From assembly GCF_000745265.1 (NCBI RefSeq), contig NZ_JQNN01000001.1, forward strand, positions 4,464,001 to 4,528,000: DNA of 64,000 bases. Direction: 5' to 3'. How positions within the stretch are numbered: the first letter of the stretch is position 1; each line of letters starts with the position of its first letter. Position numbers and translations under genes: made by a program. Below, piece by piece: positions 1 to 6,471 of this stretch. The notes beneath the pieces were generated by a model. The model was not told the DNA's origin. It was given only the letters and a program-made list of their open reading frames with translations, and searched no databases. The DNA comes from Massilia sp. 9096 (GTDB taxonomy: Bacteria; Pseudomonadota; Gammaproteobacteria; Burkholderiales; Burkholderiaceae_D).

Positions 1-39
1 AGCCAAGGGTCGCTGGTTCGATTCCAGCCAGCCGCACCA
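1..39 (+). tRNA. 3' part of a tRNA gene (probably tRNA-Arg), cut by the window start
   Basis: The first 39 bases read as the end of a tRNA: variable loop, a 5-bp T stem (GCTGG/CCAGC) around loop TTCGATT, a 3' acceptor strand CAGCCGC, discriminator A and encoded CCA. The 5' half lies outside the window. Isotype is inferred from the related copy near 47950-47997, which still shows an anticodon loop CTCCGAA with anticodon CCG (Arg). The integrase starts 112 bp downstream, the usual arrangement when an element inserts in a tRNA 3' end and rebuilds it. Confidence 0.75.
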
Positions 40-40
40 T
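1..40 (+). other. attL of the integrative island
   Basis: Bases 1-40 match 47959-47998 at 35 of 40 positions in the same orientation. Both are the 3' end of a tRNA gene. Such paired repeats flanking an integrase-bearing segment are the crossover sites left by tRNA-targeting tyrosine recombinases. The repeat may begin before the window. Confidence 0.8.
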
Positions 41-74
41 AAAATCAAAGACTTACATCCTTTCGTATTTGTTT

Positions 75-84
75 TGGGGAGAAA
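75..84 (+). repeat. Candidate integrase arm-site TGGGGAGAAA, left end
   Basis: TGGGGAGAAA occurs here, 35 bp inside attL, and twice near attR (47815-47824 and 47827-47836), always in the same orientation. The 13-bp form TTTGGGGAGAAAG is shared by 73-85 and 47825-47837. Location at both ends suggests integrase or excisionase binding; this is inference. Confidence 0.45.
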
Positions 85-151
85 GTTCTGAGATTTTGGG
101 AAAAATATAAATCGCGTTGCAACACTGGACTCCATCACAGAGGAGTTCAGC

Positions 152-1423
152 ATGAAGGTCAAGTCGGTCACGCAGGTCACGCAGGTCACGCAGGTCACAT
201 CAGGCAAGCAGGTCAAGCCTGGCAGGGCTGAGAAAAATATCTACGTAGAGGTCCGCTCGGGCTCCTTACGGTTCTCTGTCCAAGTTTCCCCCATCCCAAA
301 AGATTCGCTCACGTTCGACATGGACCAGTTCGATGAAGGCCTGCGGTGGGCCCGCCGTCGTCGCGTCGAGTTGCTCGAGCAAAAATCGGACGCAAAGCTG
401 AAGCCTCTGCTACCGGCCCCCATCATTGGTCCTGGAAGTGCTCCGGCAGACATCACAGTGCGCGATATCCTTGAAAATTATCGTCGACGTGAGTTGCCGA
501 AGCTGGCAGGTGCCGCATCAGACTCGTCACGCCTCAAACGTCTCGACGAGTGGTTTGGGCATCTTACGCTTGGCCAACTGGACTATGACCGGCTAGACCG
601 CTGGATGGCCGACCGACAAGCAGGTTTGCTCGGTTCCGGACGAGTTTCGGACCCTAAACTTACGAAACACCAAAAGCACTACAGGAAAAAAGCGGGCCAA
701 GTGCTTCCTCCTGCTGAGATAGTCCCTCCATCAGCGCAAACGGTTCGTCATGAAATTACGTTGATGCGTCGCGTACTCTTGGCTTATTTTCGTGCCAACA
801 AATTGAATCAGCTCCACGGCGCGTGGCTGGCAGCTCAGTATGTCATGGAAATTCCGTTGCCGGAAAAACCTGAACCCCGTGACACTCGAGTTGACGAGGA
901 AGCTCTAGCCTTGCTGATTACAGAATTAGACCCCTTGCACATAGCGTTCGTACGATTTGCAGTTATGACAACTTTACGTCGCAGTGAAGTTTGCTCGCTA
1001 CAGTGGGAAGACGTAAATTGGGTCAAAAAGGTCGTTACACTGCGCAAGCCTGGCCACCTTAAAAAATCGAAAACGAGTACCCGAGACGTTCCATTGCTGC
1101 CACCAGCGTTGCAGATTCTCCAGCAGCTTGGTTCAGAAAAGACCGGCCGGATTTTTGAAATTTCTCCTAGCGGCATTTCGCAGGCGTTACGGCGTGCGGC
1201 GGATAGAGTTGAAATGTATGACGTGCGCCTGCATGACATGCGCCGCGAAGGCATCTCGCGGCTGGTAGAGCTGCTCGAAGCGTCTCTCGAAGAAGTAATG
1301 GTGTTTTCTGGGCATAGTGACAAAGCTGTGTTACAGAGGGTGTACTTGCAACAGCGTGCTCACGTTATCGGTGACCGCCTGACTCAGCATCCACGCGCCG
1401 CTACGATGATTTCGGCAACGTAA
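152..1423 (+). CDS. Tyrosine recombinase (site-specific integrase)
   Basis: Phage-type integrase of 423 aa that should insert and excise the island at the tRNA gene. The catalytic domain is in the C-terminal half: box I Arg in TLRRSEV (about residue 276), a Lys-rich hairpin KKSKTSTRDVP (about 304-313), box II HDMR (His361, Arg364), GHSD (His388) and a nucleophile Tyr in RVYL (Tyr398). The middle region (about 100-230) fits a SAM-like core-binding domain. An AGAGGAG ribosome site at 139-145 supports the ATG at 152. The N-terminus contains the tandem tripeptide VTQ x3, encoded by a 9-bp tandem repeat. It follows attL directly and reads away from the tRNA. Confidence 0.93.
   Translation: MKVKSVTQVTQVTQVTSGKQVKPGRAEKNIYVEVRSGSLRFSVQVSPIPKDSLTFDMDQFDEGLRWARRRRVELLEQKSDAKLKPLLPAPIIGPGSAPADITVRDILENYRRRELPKLAGAASDSSRLKRLDEWFGHLTLGQLDYDRLDRWMADRQAGLLGSGRVSDPKLTKHQKHYRKKAGQVLPPAEIVPPSAQTVRHEITLMRRVLLAYFRANKLNQLHGAWLAAQYVMEIPLPEKPEPRDTRVDEEALALLITELDPLHIAFVRFAVMTTLRRSEVCSLQWEDVNWVKKVVTLRKPGHLKKSKTSTRDVPLLPPALQILQQLGSEKTGRIFEISPSGISQALRRAADRVEMYDVRLHDMRREGISRLVELLEASLEEVMVFSGHSDKAVLQRVYLQQRAHVIGDRLTQHPRAATMISAT
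166..198 (+). repeat. 9-bp tandem repeat GGTCACGCA (3 full copies plus a partial one)
   Basis: GGTCACGCA repeats at 166, 175 and 184, then degenerates from 193. It lies inside the integrase start region and encodes Val-Thr-Gln repeats. It could vary in copy number by slippage. Confidence 0.8.
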
Positions 1424-1476
1424 GGAAATAAATATAAGTCGTGGGGCTACACAGGTTTTACCACTGTGGAGCCCCT

Positions 1477-1704
1477 ATGACGAAGTATTTGACGAAGGAT
1501 GAACTTGCCTTGATGCTGCGGGTATCTGTACGAACTGTAAGTACCTATATGAAGCAGGGATTATTACCACAGCCTCTTCAACTAGGACGCAAACTGTTGT
1601 GGGAGGAAAGCGCAGTCGTTCAGTTTATACAACCCAAACCGATTTTTGCTACGCGAGCGGATGCTCCTGTGAAAAGAGGGCGTCCACGCAAGGCAATGCG
1701 GTAG
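1477..1704 (+). CDS. AlpA/MerR-like helix-turn-helix protein (candidate excisionase)
   Basis: A 75-aa protein starting MTKYLTKDELALML. The pattern LTKDELALMLRVSVRTVSTYMKQGLLPQPLQLGRKLLWEES (split here: LTKDELALMLRVSVRTV / STYMKQGLLPQPLQLGRK) is a MerR/AlpA winged HTH in which a short helix-turn-helix is followed by a wing ending in G-R-K-x-x-W. The basic tail KRGRPRKAMR resembles an AT-hook. AlpA-type proteins next to integrases act as excisionases or activate int; that role is inferred from position, 54 bp after int. An upstream GTG at 1441 would add 12 unlikely residues, so ATG 1477 was chosen. Confidence 0.8.
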   Translation: MTKYLTKDELALMLRVSVRTVSTYMKQGLLPQPLQLGRKLLWEESAVVQFIQPKPIFATRADAPVKRGRPRKAMR

Positions 1705-1901
1705 ACGCCTCCCTGCACGACCTGGCCACCTTGTCTTTGGACGAGCAGCTAGTGCGCTACAGGCAGCGCGCGCCAACGCTATATCACTATCGCTACTGTG
1801 CGCACTGCCAGGCCCACAGCAGCATCTTTTTGCCGGCAAGCATCTGGGACCCACGAACGCGCAGGTACGCGCAGATGGTCATTGCCCCAGCAATTACCTG
1901 A
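1599..1901 (+). CDS. Possible small protein with a CxxC motif (start uncertain)
   Basis: The reading frame is open from GTG 1599 and overlaps the end of the AlpA-like gene. Only the second half looks protein-like, with YRYCAHCQAHS, a single CxxC pair. A shorter form from TTG 1731 (56 aa) is equally possible. No convincing ribosome site precedes either start. Nearby small gene 2342-2512 also has a CxxC motif. Weak call. Confidence 0.3.
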   Translation: MGGKRSRSVYTTQTDFCYASGCSCEKRASTQGNAVDASLHDLATLSLDEQLVRYRQRAPTLYHYRYCAHCQAHSSIFLPASIWDPRTRRYAQMVIAPAIT

Positions 1902-2073
1902 TAGTGCGCGGCGCCAGCAGCTTGCGCACCTCATCTTCCAGGCCTGCATCGGCCAGTGGTAGCTGCTCGCCGGCAGAGGTCGGACCTGTCCGCTCCCGCA
2001 CGATTTCCGCCATCCGCTCCAGTGTCACGGGGCGGAGATGCCGCCGCAGTACATCAAAGTCAGCCTCGTTCAT
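1894..2073 (-). CDS. Hypothetical 59-aa protein
   Basis: Starts MNEADFDVLRRHLRPVT and ends LLAPRTIR. It is charged and predicted helical, with no recognised family. Its ATG overlaps the TGA of the upstream small membrane gene (ATGA), so the two form a minus-strand operon by translational coupling. A longer frame from 2148 would translate the upstream gene's tail in the wrong phase and was rejected. Confidence 0.55.
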   Translation of the reverse strand: MNEADFDVLRRHLRPVTLERMAEIVRERTGPTSAGEQLPLADAGLEDEVRKLLAPRTIR

Positions 2074-2213
2074 AGGATGCCCTGGTGCTGGAGGACGATT
2101 ACCGCTATCAGCAGGGCCACGACTGAAAGGACAACAGGGACGGTCCACCGCTCTATAGCGCGGACGATTCTGCTGCGATTAGCCGGCTCAGCTAGATAGT
2201 CCATAATATTCAT
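2070..2213 (-). CDS. Small single-pass membrane protein (47 aa)
   Basis: ATG at 2213 follows a strong AGGAGGCG ribosome site on the minus strand. The 47-residue product MNIMDYLAEPANRS... has a hydrophobic stretch VVLSVVALLIAVIVL near the C-terminus, predicted as one transmembrane helix. The stop overlaps the start of the 59-aa gene (ATGA). Function unknown. A TATACT-like element on the other strand (about 2318) suggests divergent promoters between here and 2342. Confidence 0.6.
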   Translation of the reverse strand: MNIMDYLAEPANRSRIVRAIERWTVPVVLSVVALLIAVIVLQHQGIL

Positions 2214-2341
2214 AACGCCTCCTCGAACAATATCGACACTTTACACGACGTGGCGACAACGCGGAGCTCCCCGTAAATCCTCCCTTCATCTGCGTGCTCT
2301 CGTGTTAGGACGTGTGTATACTTTTCTAAAGGGGGATTCAA

Positions 2342-2512
2342 ATGGCTACACACTTCGCTATGTGTCCAACCTGCCGCAGAGTTTTTTTTGTTATCAGTCG
2401 CGCTACTGCAATGGCAGAGATAGCGCGCATGACCGAGTACCTGCTGAGGCTGCCGGACAGCGCCAGGCAGCGGGACTATGGCGAGCGAGTGCCGATGCTA
2501 GAGAGGTACTAG
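2342..2512 (+). CDS. Small CxxC protein (56 aa)
   Basis: ATG 2342 is preceded by AAAGGGGGATTCAA, a good ribosome site. The product begins MATHFAMCPTCRRVFFV and continues with a charged helical part ending MLERY. The CPTC pair could bind zinc or be redox active; a second pair is absent, so it may dimerise or be a half-finger. An extended -10 (TGTGTATACT) sits just upstream near 2311-2320. It stands alone, 95 bp before the HAD-like gene. Confidence 0.6.
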   Translation: MATHFAMCPTCRRVFFVISRATAMAEIARMTEYLLRLPDSARQRDYGERVPMLERY

Positions 2513-2607
2513 AAGTGCCGTTGCGGGACCGAATCCACACTATTTCTGCCGGCAATCCCGTATGAAAATTCTGGTATAACAAGGTCGCAAATCGTAATGG
2601 AGTAGTT

Positions 2608-3183
2608 ATGTCGCCAATTCTGTATTTGGACTACGATGGCGTCCTTCATCCTGCGGACGTGCGCGTCACTCGAGAAGAGCCGCTACGGCCGCGGATTTAC
2701 GAAGGTGGTCGCCCTACAGATTGCCCGCTGTTCGAGCATGCACCGCTATTAGAGCGCCTGCTGGAGCCATTCCCAGACGTCCGAATCAGCTTAGCCACAA
2801 GCTGGGTGCGTGCGCTTGGCTACAAATTCGCTGTCCAGCAACTGCCTCCGGCCTTGCGAGCTCGCGTAGTAGGGACAATATGGCAAGGCTGGCTGCTGCA
2901 AGTCCCGCCACTGCGGCGGCATGACGCTGTGACCACCGATGCCGAGGAGCGCAAGGTGCCACGCTGGTTAGCGCTTGACGACGACGTTGAGGGCTGGCCC
3001 GCAGAGCGACGCCACCTGGTGGTAGCGCCTACGAATTCATGGCAAGGGCTTGCACAGCCCGGCGTCGCAGACGAGCTGTCAGAAGCGCTCGGGCTACTAT
3101 GCAGCGGCAAACCGCTTGAGTCTCGGATTCCAATGGAGCCGCACTTTCCGTCGACGGTGGACCGGCTCTTCGGTAGCGATTGA
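2608..3183 (+). CDS. HAD-like domain protein (HAD_SAK_2 type)
   Basis: 191 aa. The N-terminus LYLDYDGVLHP is a HAD motif I (DxDGVL), LATSW (about 62-66) fits motif II, and LALDDD (about 120-125) fits the acidic motif IV. These short HAD proteins belong to the group named after domains in 'Swiss army knife' RNA-repair proteins, and probably hydrolyse phosphate esters; the substrate is unknown. The stop codon TGA (3181-3183) lies inside the first copy of the palindromic repeat. A short ATGGAG site precedes ATG 2608. Confidence 0.8.
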   Translation: MSPILYLDYDGVLHPADVRVTREEPLRPRIYEGGRPTDCPLFEHAPLLERLLEPFPDVRISLATSWVRALGYKFAVQQLPPALRARVVGTIWQGWLLQVPPLRRHDAVTTDAEERKVPRWLALDDDVEGWPAERRHLVVAPTNSWQGLAQPGVADELSEALGLLCSGKPLESRIPMEPHFPSTVDRLFGSD

Positions 3184-3193
3184 GTCGGCTCAA
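3180..3193. repeat. Palindromic boundary repeat, copy 1 (TTGAGTCGGCTCAA)
   Basis: One mismatch from the consensus TTGAGCCGGCTCAA. It contains the stop codon of the HAD-like gene and precedes the 42-aa membrane gene. Confidence 0.85.
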
Positions 3194-3209
3194 CTAACGG
3201 AGACATCGT

Positions 3210-3338
3210 ATGCGTACCTCTATTCGAGCGCTGCTTGCAGACGAGCAGCCTGCACTGCGCGTACTCTGTAACGCCGCCATGGTCGCAATGACCGCTGGGC
3301 TGATTGTCGCTATCGCAGCCATATGCTGGATGCGGTAG
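3210..3338 (+). CDS. Small single-pass membrane protein (42 aa)
   Basis: ATG 3210 follows an ACGGAGA ribosome site. The product MRTSIRALLADEQ... ends in a hydrophobic helix AMVAMTAGLIVAIAAICW and a terminal Arg, so it looks like a tail-anchored or single-pass small membrane protein. It is enclosed exactly between palindromic repeats at 3180 and 3343. Function unknown. Confidence 0.55.
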   Translation: MRTSIRALLADEQPALRVLCNAAMVAMTAGLIVAIAAICWMR

Positions 3339-3342
3339 GCGG

Positions 3343-3358
3343 GTTGAGCCGGCTCAAC
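3343..3358. repeat. Palindromic boundary repeat, copy 2 (GTTGAGCCGGCTCAAC)
   Basis: Perfect 16-bp palindrome five bases after the stop of the 42-aa membrane gene. Confidence 0.95.
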
Positions 3359-3460
3359 TGGGCTGATGACCAGTGCTGCACGTGCCGAGTACGTGGCGAT
3401 ACCCCAGCCAGCCACCCTGGCCACCTCCGTTTTTTACCCCACAAATGCAGCACAGCCAGC

Positions 3461-3478
3461 GGTTGAGCCGGCTCAACC
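3461..3478. repeat. Palindromic boundary repeat, copy 3 (18-bp perfect form)
   Basis: GGTTGAGCCGGCTCAACC, perfect over 18 bp. The 102 bp between copies 2 and 3 hold no convincing gene, so this unit may be an emptied cassette. Confidence 0.95.
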
Positions 3479-3488
3479 GTTTCTAAGC

Positions 3489-3519
3489 AAGCCCCGCCAC
3501 TGTGCGGGGCTTTGTTTTT
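3489..3519 (+). terminator. Rho-independent terminator
   Basis: Stem AAGCCCCGC / GCGGGGCTT with loop CACTGT, followed by TTGTTTTT. It closes transcription from the left-hand small genes, just before the next promoter. Confidence 0.85.
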
Positions 3520-3604
3520 ATACGCGCTACCGGCTAAACGTTGTAGACAGGGGAACTTTTGACGAAATATTTTGTATGGCAGCGGGGCGGTTTCAGACTT
3601 CTTC

Positions 3605-3621
3605 GCTATACAAAGTATGCC
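3605..3621 (+). promoter_or_regulatory. GCTATAC-type promoter element upstream of 3665
   Basis: GCTATACAAAGTATGCC is identical over 17 bases to the element upstream of the 107-aa gene at 8281-8297 (other strand). The -10-like TATACA has no clear -35. Six further island genes have a related GCTATAC 28-87 bp before their start. Confidence 0.6.
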
Positions 3622-3664
3622 GGCCCGTCTGGCGCTGCCCAACAATAAAAACATCGGAGCTCTC

Positions 3665-3964
3665 ATGACCATCGTAAAACTCACCGCCCTTATCGCACAA
3701 TCCCTGACCGACATGAACGTCGCCCGCAAGTGCTACTACGACGCTAGCATCAAGCATGACAAACTGCAGGAGCTGCTGGACAGTGCGCGCGACGCAGGGC
3801 AGGATGGCCGGGCAGTTCTACTAGGGCGCCAGGTCACAAAGGCGTCAGAAACGGCACAGGTAGCGCACTTCGCTTATCAGTGTGCACAGCACTTATACCA
3901 AGCCGATGTGGGCCGCCTAGCGAGCGCTAAGCACGCTGCCACCCTTACCGCAGCGCTTGCGTAA
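3665..3964 (+). CDS. Hypothetical helical protein (99 aa)
   Basis: Begins MTIVKLTALIAQSLTDMNVA. The composition (many A, L, Q, K, D and heptad spacing) suggests a two- or three-helix bundle or coiled coil; no family is recognised. CGGAG at 3655-3659 supports ATG 3665 over an earlier frame entry at 3572. It has its own GCTATAC promoter and its own terminator (3983-4007), and lies between palindromic repeats 3461 and 4020, so it is a self-contained transcription unit. Confidence 0.65.
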   Translation: MTIVKLTALIAQSLTDMNVARKCYYDASIKHDKLQELLDSARDAGQDGRAVLLGRQVTKASETAQVAHFAYQCAQHLYQADVGRLASAKHAATLTAALA

Positions 3965-3982
3965 GTCGCCCTTTTGCAATCA

Positions 3983-4007
3983 GGCCCCGCACGAGCGGGG
4001 CCTTGTT
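3983..4007 (+). terminator. Rho-independent terminator after 3665-3964
   Basis: GGCCCCGC-ACGA-GCGGGGCC stem-loop followed by TTGTTTT. Confidence 0.85.
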
Positions 4008-4019
4008 TTGGACAGTCGC

Positions 4020-4033
4020 TTGAGCCGGCTCAA
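4020..4033. repeat. Palindromic boundary repeat, copy 4
   Basis: Perfect TTGAGCCGGCTCAA, just after the terminator at 3983 and before gene 4084. Confidence 0.95.
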
Positions 4034-4083
4034 CCGGCGATAAAGCTGAGGGCTACACATGACCCATCTCCCAGCTAAGACCT

Positions 4084-4284
4084 ATGACTGCATCTGCACA
4101 GCACATTGTCCCTCGCGCGCTAATCGACTTGATGTTCCAGCATCGCTTCCGCCTCCACTGCAACGCGGCTACGGACGGTGCGCTTACCTGGGAATTGCAT
4201 GGCGCTGACGGCTGGCGCTACGGCGTCGCGAGCACGCAGAAGGCGCTGGCAGCAGATGTTGCTCATCTAGAGCCGGCGAAATGA
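4084..4284 (+). CDS. Hypothetical protein (66 aa)
   Basis: Begins MTASAQHIVPRALIDLM and ends AHLEPAK; the centre LTWELHGADGWRYGVAST looks like a small beta-rich domain. No family recognised. The ribosome site is weak. An ATG at 4060 in another frame has a better GAGG upstream but encodes an unlikely peptide. The TGA overlaps a downstream ATG (ATGA at 4281), suggesting coupling to a very short frame of 14 codons. Confidence 0.5.
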   Translation: MTASAQHIVPRALIDLMFQHRFRLHCNAATDGALTWELHGADGWRYGVASTQKALAADVAHLEPAK

Positions 4285-4314
4285 GCGCGGCGCAAGACCG
4301 GCTGCAGCAGATGA

Positions 4315-4554
4315 TTGCGGCCTAGCCGCGTATTCCTGCCTACTGAGACAAATGTGCAGTTCCTACGCCACATGCTCGAGCGCCAAGCGCTGGATGACCT
4401 GGCGGAGCGCACGCTAGCGAGTCCGGAGTGGCATCAGCAATTCATAGCCGACATCGGGGAGTTCTACCGACCTGCGGGCGACTATGAGACACCATTGCAA
4501 GCAGCGGTTGAGGCGGCTGGAGGTTGGCCATGGTATGAGCCGGCATGGCAATAG
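4315..4554 (+). CDS. Hypothetical protein (up to 79 aa; start uncertain)
   Basis: The frame opens at TTG 4315; GTG 4354 or ATG 4372 (MLERQALDDLAERTL) are alternatives without clear ribosome sites. The conserved-looking part runs LERQALDDLAERTLASPEW to the end (WPWYEPAWQ) and is acidic and aromatic. No family recognised. It shares the cassette between palindromes 4020 and 4744 with gene 4084. Confidence 0.45.
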   Translation: MRPSRVFLPTETNVQFLRHMLERQALDDLAERTLASPEWHQQFIADIGEFYRPAGDYETPLQAAVEAAGGWPWYEPAWQ

Positions 4555-4650
4555 CAAACCCCGGTAGCCAGGATTCATACAAAGGGAAATACCCGTTTTT
4601 TACCCCACGCTTATTAGTGGATGGCCCGCCCCCGGTTCCGCTCCGCGCGC

Positions 4651-4670
4651 ATGTGCCATGCACGTGCAGG
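4651..4670. promoter_or_regulatory. 20-bp site with TGCACGTGCA core, copy A
   Basis: ATGTGCCATGCACGTGCAGG differs at one base from 43994-44013. The core TGCACGTGCA is a perfect palindrome. This copy is 188 bp upstream of the winged-helix gene 4858. An operator role is inferred. Confidence 0.5.
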
Positions 4671-4743
4671 GCACACTCAGAACCGCATCTCGCCCACCTT
4701 TTCGGTGCCCTGGCTGTGCATCCTGGCCAACTGCATCTTGTCG

Positions 4744-4759
4744 GTTGAGCCGGCTCAAC
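4744..4759. repeat. Palindromic boundary repeat, copy 5
   Basis: Perfect GTTGAGCCGGCTCAAC, about 100 bp upstream of gene 4858. Confidence 0.95.
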
Positions 4760-4857
4760 TGGTGCCAGATGGCGGTTTACCTGGCGCAGCCGGACATTGC
4801 GCCCAAAAGCGATATACCTGGCCTCCATACATTGACGGTACCGCTCAACGCCACGAC

Positions 4858-5205
4858 ATGATGAAGACTCGCAAGCGCACCCTAGGCCTGACAATCGAGC
4901 AGGCACGCATTCTACGGATGATGTATCTGCAGCAGGGCAAGCGGGGTACGCCCCAACTGCTCGCAGGCGTCGCAGAGCTCGGCTGGTGCAGGCCGACGGA
5001 CCTTGGTGGCACAATGCAGTCTACTCACAGCGAGACCCTCCGTGGCGTTGCGAGCAAGGGCTTCGTGGACTCCCGCCCCTATATCTCACCTACGGCCATA
5101 CCCGGCCGCATCTCTTACGCGCGCATGTACCGCATCTCGCCCATTGGTATCAGCGCTTGGGAGTTGTATGCCGAGCACGTGCATAGCACGCAACGTCAGC
5201 TCTAG
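4858..5205 (+). CDS. Predicted winged-helix DNA-binding protein (115 aa)
   Basis: Begins MMKTRKRTLGLTIEQARIL. The pattern is that of a compact winged helix: helices in TIEQARILRMMYLQQ and PQLLAGVAELGW, a recognition-helix-like STHSETLRGVASKGFVDSR, then a wing ending in MYRISPIGISAWELY, which resembles the R-x-x-I-T-x-x-G-x-x-A ending of MarR/PadR-like proteins. The role as regulator is inferred; the nearby 20-bp palindromic site and boundary repeats are candidate targets. GATATACC at about 4811 could be its -10. ATG 4858 and 4861 are both possible starts. Confidence 0.6.
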   Translation: MMKTRKRTLGLTIEQARILRMMYLQQGKRGTPQLLAGVAELGWCRPTDLGGTMQSTHSETLRGVASKGFVDSRPYISPTAIPGRISYARMYRISPIGISAWELYAEHVHSTQRQL

Positions 5206-5251
5206 CCTCGCCTCCTGGCCAACCTGAACCGCATCTCGCCCACTTTTTGCC

Positions 5252-5268
5252 AATTGAGCCAATTCAAT
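5252..5268. repeat. Degenerate palindromic repeat
   Basis: AATTGAGCCAATTCAAT, resembling the boundary repeat with a mutated right arm; it sits 18 bp before a perfect copy. Confidence 0.45.
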
Positions 5269-5285
5269 TCTGCGTCAAGCCGCGG

Positions 5286-5299
5286 TTGAGCCGGCTCAA
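5286..5299. repeat. Palindromic boundary repeat, copy 6
   Basis: Perfect TTGAGCCGGCTCAA, 48 bp before the start of gene 5348. Confidence 0.95.
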
Positions 5300-5347
5300 T
5301 TGGGGAGCTACAATGTTGCTAACACATCATGGCGGGGGGTAGAGACT

Positions 5348-6139
5348 ATGGGGCTCTTCGGTTTATTCACTAGAAAAAGAGATACGTACCAGGAGGTTGA
5401 TGTAGATGCAAAACCATCAATGCCTACGGTACAGGTAAGCCGCAACCATAAGGATGCGTACGAGCGAATCTTCTTTCAGCAGATAAGTGAGATAAAGGAA
5501 ATATCTGCCAAAGAGGCAAAAGAAATCTTCGCCATCATCAAAAACGAGCATGGCAGGTTTGTAGACCTGACGTATCTGGATGTGGTCTTTGAACGGTATT
5601 TCCGAGGTCGCCGCTGGCATTGGCCAGAGTACGAACAGTGGAACGCGACCTTTGCCTCGCTCGGTAAGTATCCCAGCCGCTGGCCGTTGATGGAGTCCAG
5701 CAGTGACGTCACAATGTATGACGTGTTTGGGCGCATGAAGGTCGGAGAGCTGAAGGAATTCTTGGCCACCCATGATGTACCCGTTCCAGACAAGACACGC
5801 CGTGACGGGCTAGAGAGACTGATTGCGAATATGCCAAGGTTGAAAGACACAGACCTGTGGCAGGCCAAGGCTAAGGAGCGGCTGCAGTATTGTGCGGACA
5901 CTAGAGGCAAGGCTGTATGCCATGCCTTTTTCCGGCACATTATTGACCAAGCCAAAACTGAATTCGAGACAGAAAGAAGGCGCTCTCTCGGGATACAGAA
6001 AGAAACGTTGAGATTCGTTTACCCTGAAGACGAGAAATTTTCCAGCATAGCACTGAAGCGTAATCCCAACGCAAGACCTCCGTTCTATCCGACTGACCTG
6101 ACTATGTTGAGTCCCGGAATTCCTAGGCTGGATGATTGA
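5348..6139 (+). CDS. SAP-like domain protein of unknown function (263 aa)
   Basis: Begins MGLFGLFTRKRDTYQEVDV. Near residue 130-160, GRMKVGELKEFLATHDVPV followed by PDKTRRDGLERLI fits a SAP-like helix-linker-helix, often a DNA-binding module. The rest is basic and helical with no recognised catalytic motif. ATG 5348 follows GGGGGGTAGAGACT; a TTG at 5300 lies inside the palindromic repeat and was rejected. Bounded by palindromes 5286 and 6144 and closed by the bidirectional terminator at 6172. Confidence 0.65.
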   Translation: MGLFGLFTRKRDTYQEVDVDAKPSMPTVQVSRNHKDAYERIFFQQISEIKEISAKEAKEIFAIIKNEHGRFVDLTYLDVVFERYFRGRRWHWPEYEQWNATFASLGKYPSRWPLMESSSDVTMYDVFGRMKVGELKEFLATHDVPVPDKTRRDGLERLIANMPRLKDTDLWQAKAKERLQYCADTRGKAVCHAFFRHIIDQAKTEFETERRRSLGIQKETLRFVYPEDEKFSSIALKRNPNARPPFYPTDLTMLSPGIPRLDD

Positions 6140-6143
6140 CAAA

Positions 6144-6157
6144 TTGAGCCGGCTCAA
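6144..6157. repeat. Palindromic boundary repeat, copy 7
   Basis: Perfect TTGAGCCGGCTCAA, four bases after the stop of gene 5348. Confidence 0.95.
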
Positions 6158-6171
6158 CCAGGTGCCCAAAC

Positions 6172-6201
6172 AAAAAACCGCACCCTAGAGTGCGGTTTTT
6201 T
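6172..6201. terminator. Bidirectional terminator
   Basis: AAAAAACCGCAC / GTGCGGTTTTTT with a six-base loop, between convergent genes 5348-6139 and 6204-6395. The A-run and T-run make it work in both directions. Confidence 0.9.
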
Positions 6202-6203
6202 AA

Positions 6204-6395
6204 TTAGTCAGCAGTCGCTGCTTCCGGTATTGCTGAATACAGCGCGTGGTCATAGCCTCGTACCCACTCGCCACAGTACACACCAAATCGCGCCGGCGCA
6301 TGCCGCGGTTCGCCAGCCGTAAAAGCTGCCGCTCCTTTTCGAAATACGTCCTCGCCGATGAGTTTTTCGAGGTTTGCAATCAGGTCGTTCACCAT
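6204..6395 (-). CDS. RMF/CrpP-like small protein, copy 1 (63 aa)
   Basis: Begins MVNDLIANLEKLIGEDVF. The core FRKGAAAFTAGEPRHAPAR then EWVRGYDHAL matches the ribosome modulation factor pattern (G-x-x-A-x-x-x-G then W-x-x-G-W/Y-x-x-A). RMF dimerises ribosomes in stationary phase; the same fold includes CrpP-like proteins. A paralogue lies at 26694-26906. Both have TTGCTATACG upstream on the minus strand. Ribosome hibernation is inferred from family likeness only. Confidence 0.65.
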   Translation of the reverse strand: MVNDLIANLEKLIGEDVFRKGAAAFTAGEPRHAPARFGVYCGEWVRGYDHALYSAIPEAATAD

Positions 6396-6422
6396 TCTAC
6401 GTTTCCGTTGTTAGCCTGAAAC

Positions 6423-6429
6423 GTATAGC
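6423..6429 (-). promoter_or_regulatory. GCTATAC promoter element for the RMF-like gene 6204-6395
   Basis: On the minus strand the sequence is GTTGCTATACG, an extended -10 (TGCTATACG), 28 bp before the ATG. The same eleven bases occur before the paralogue at 26694-26906. Confidence 0.6.
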
Positions 6430-6455
6430 AACTGCGGTTAGCTCTCAGAGAGCCG

Positions 6456-6471
6456 GTTGAGCCGGCTCAAC
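6456..6471. repeat. Palindromic boundary repeat, copy 8
   Basis: Perfect GTTGAGCCGGCTCAAC, abutting the stop codon (6472-6474) of the membrane gene on the minus strand. Confidence 0.95.

Larger units (their letters stand above)
4555..4857. other. Non-coding stretch with duplicated motifs
   Basis: No supported gene. It holds a 16-bp sequence CCGTTTTTTACCCCAC (4593-4608) also found at 3427-3442, a 20-bp site (4651-4670) shared with 43994-44013, the 15-mer ACCGCATCTCGCCCA (4682-4696) that recurs at 5129 and 5228, and palindromic repeat copy 5. Order and content resemble the 3' end and downstream region of gene 4858, so this may be a decayed partial duplicate of it. Confidence 0.5.

Noticed and set aside
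2181..2190. AGCCGGCTCA resembling the boundary repeat
   Set aside because: Lies inside the coding sequence of the 47-aa gene and matches only ten bases; the left arm is absent.
3366..3668. 100-aa plus-strand frame through 3366-3668
   Set aside because: It reads through a palindromic repeat (VEPAQP), a strong terminator and a promoter, and has no ribosome site.
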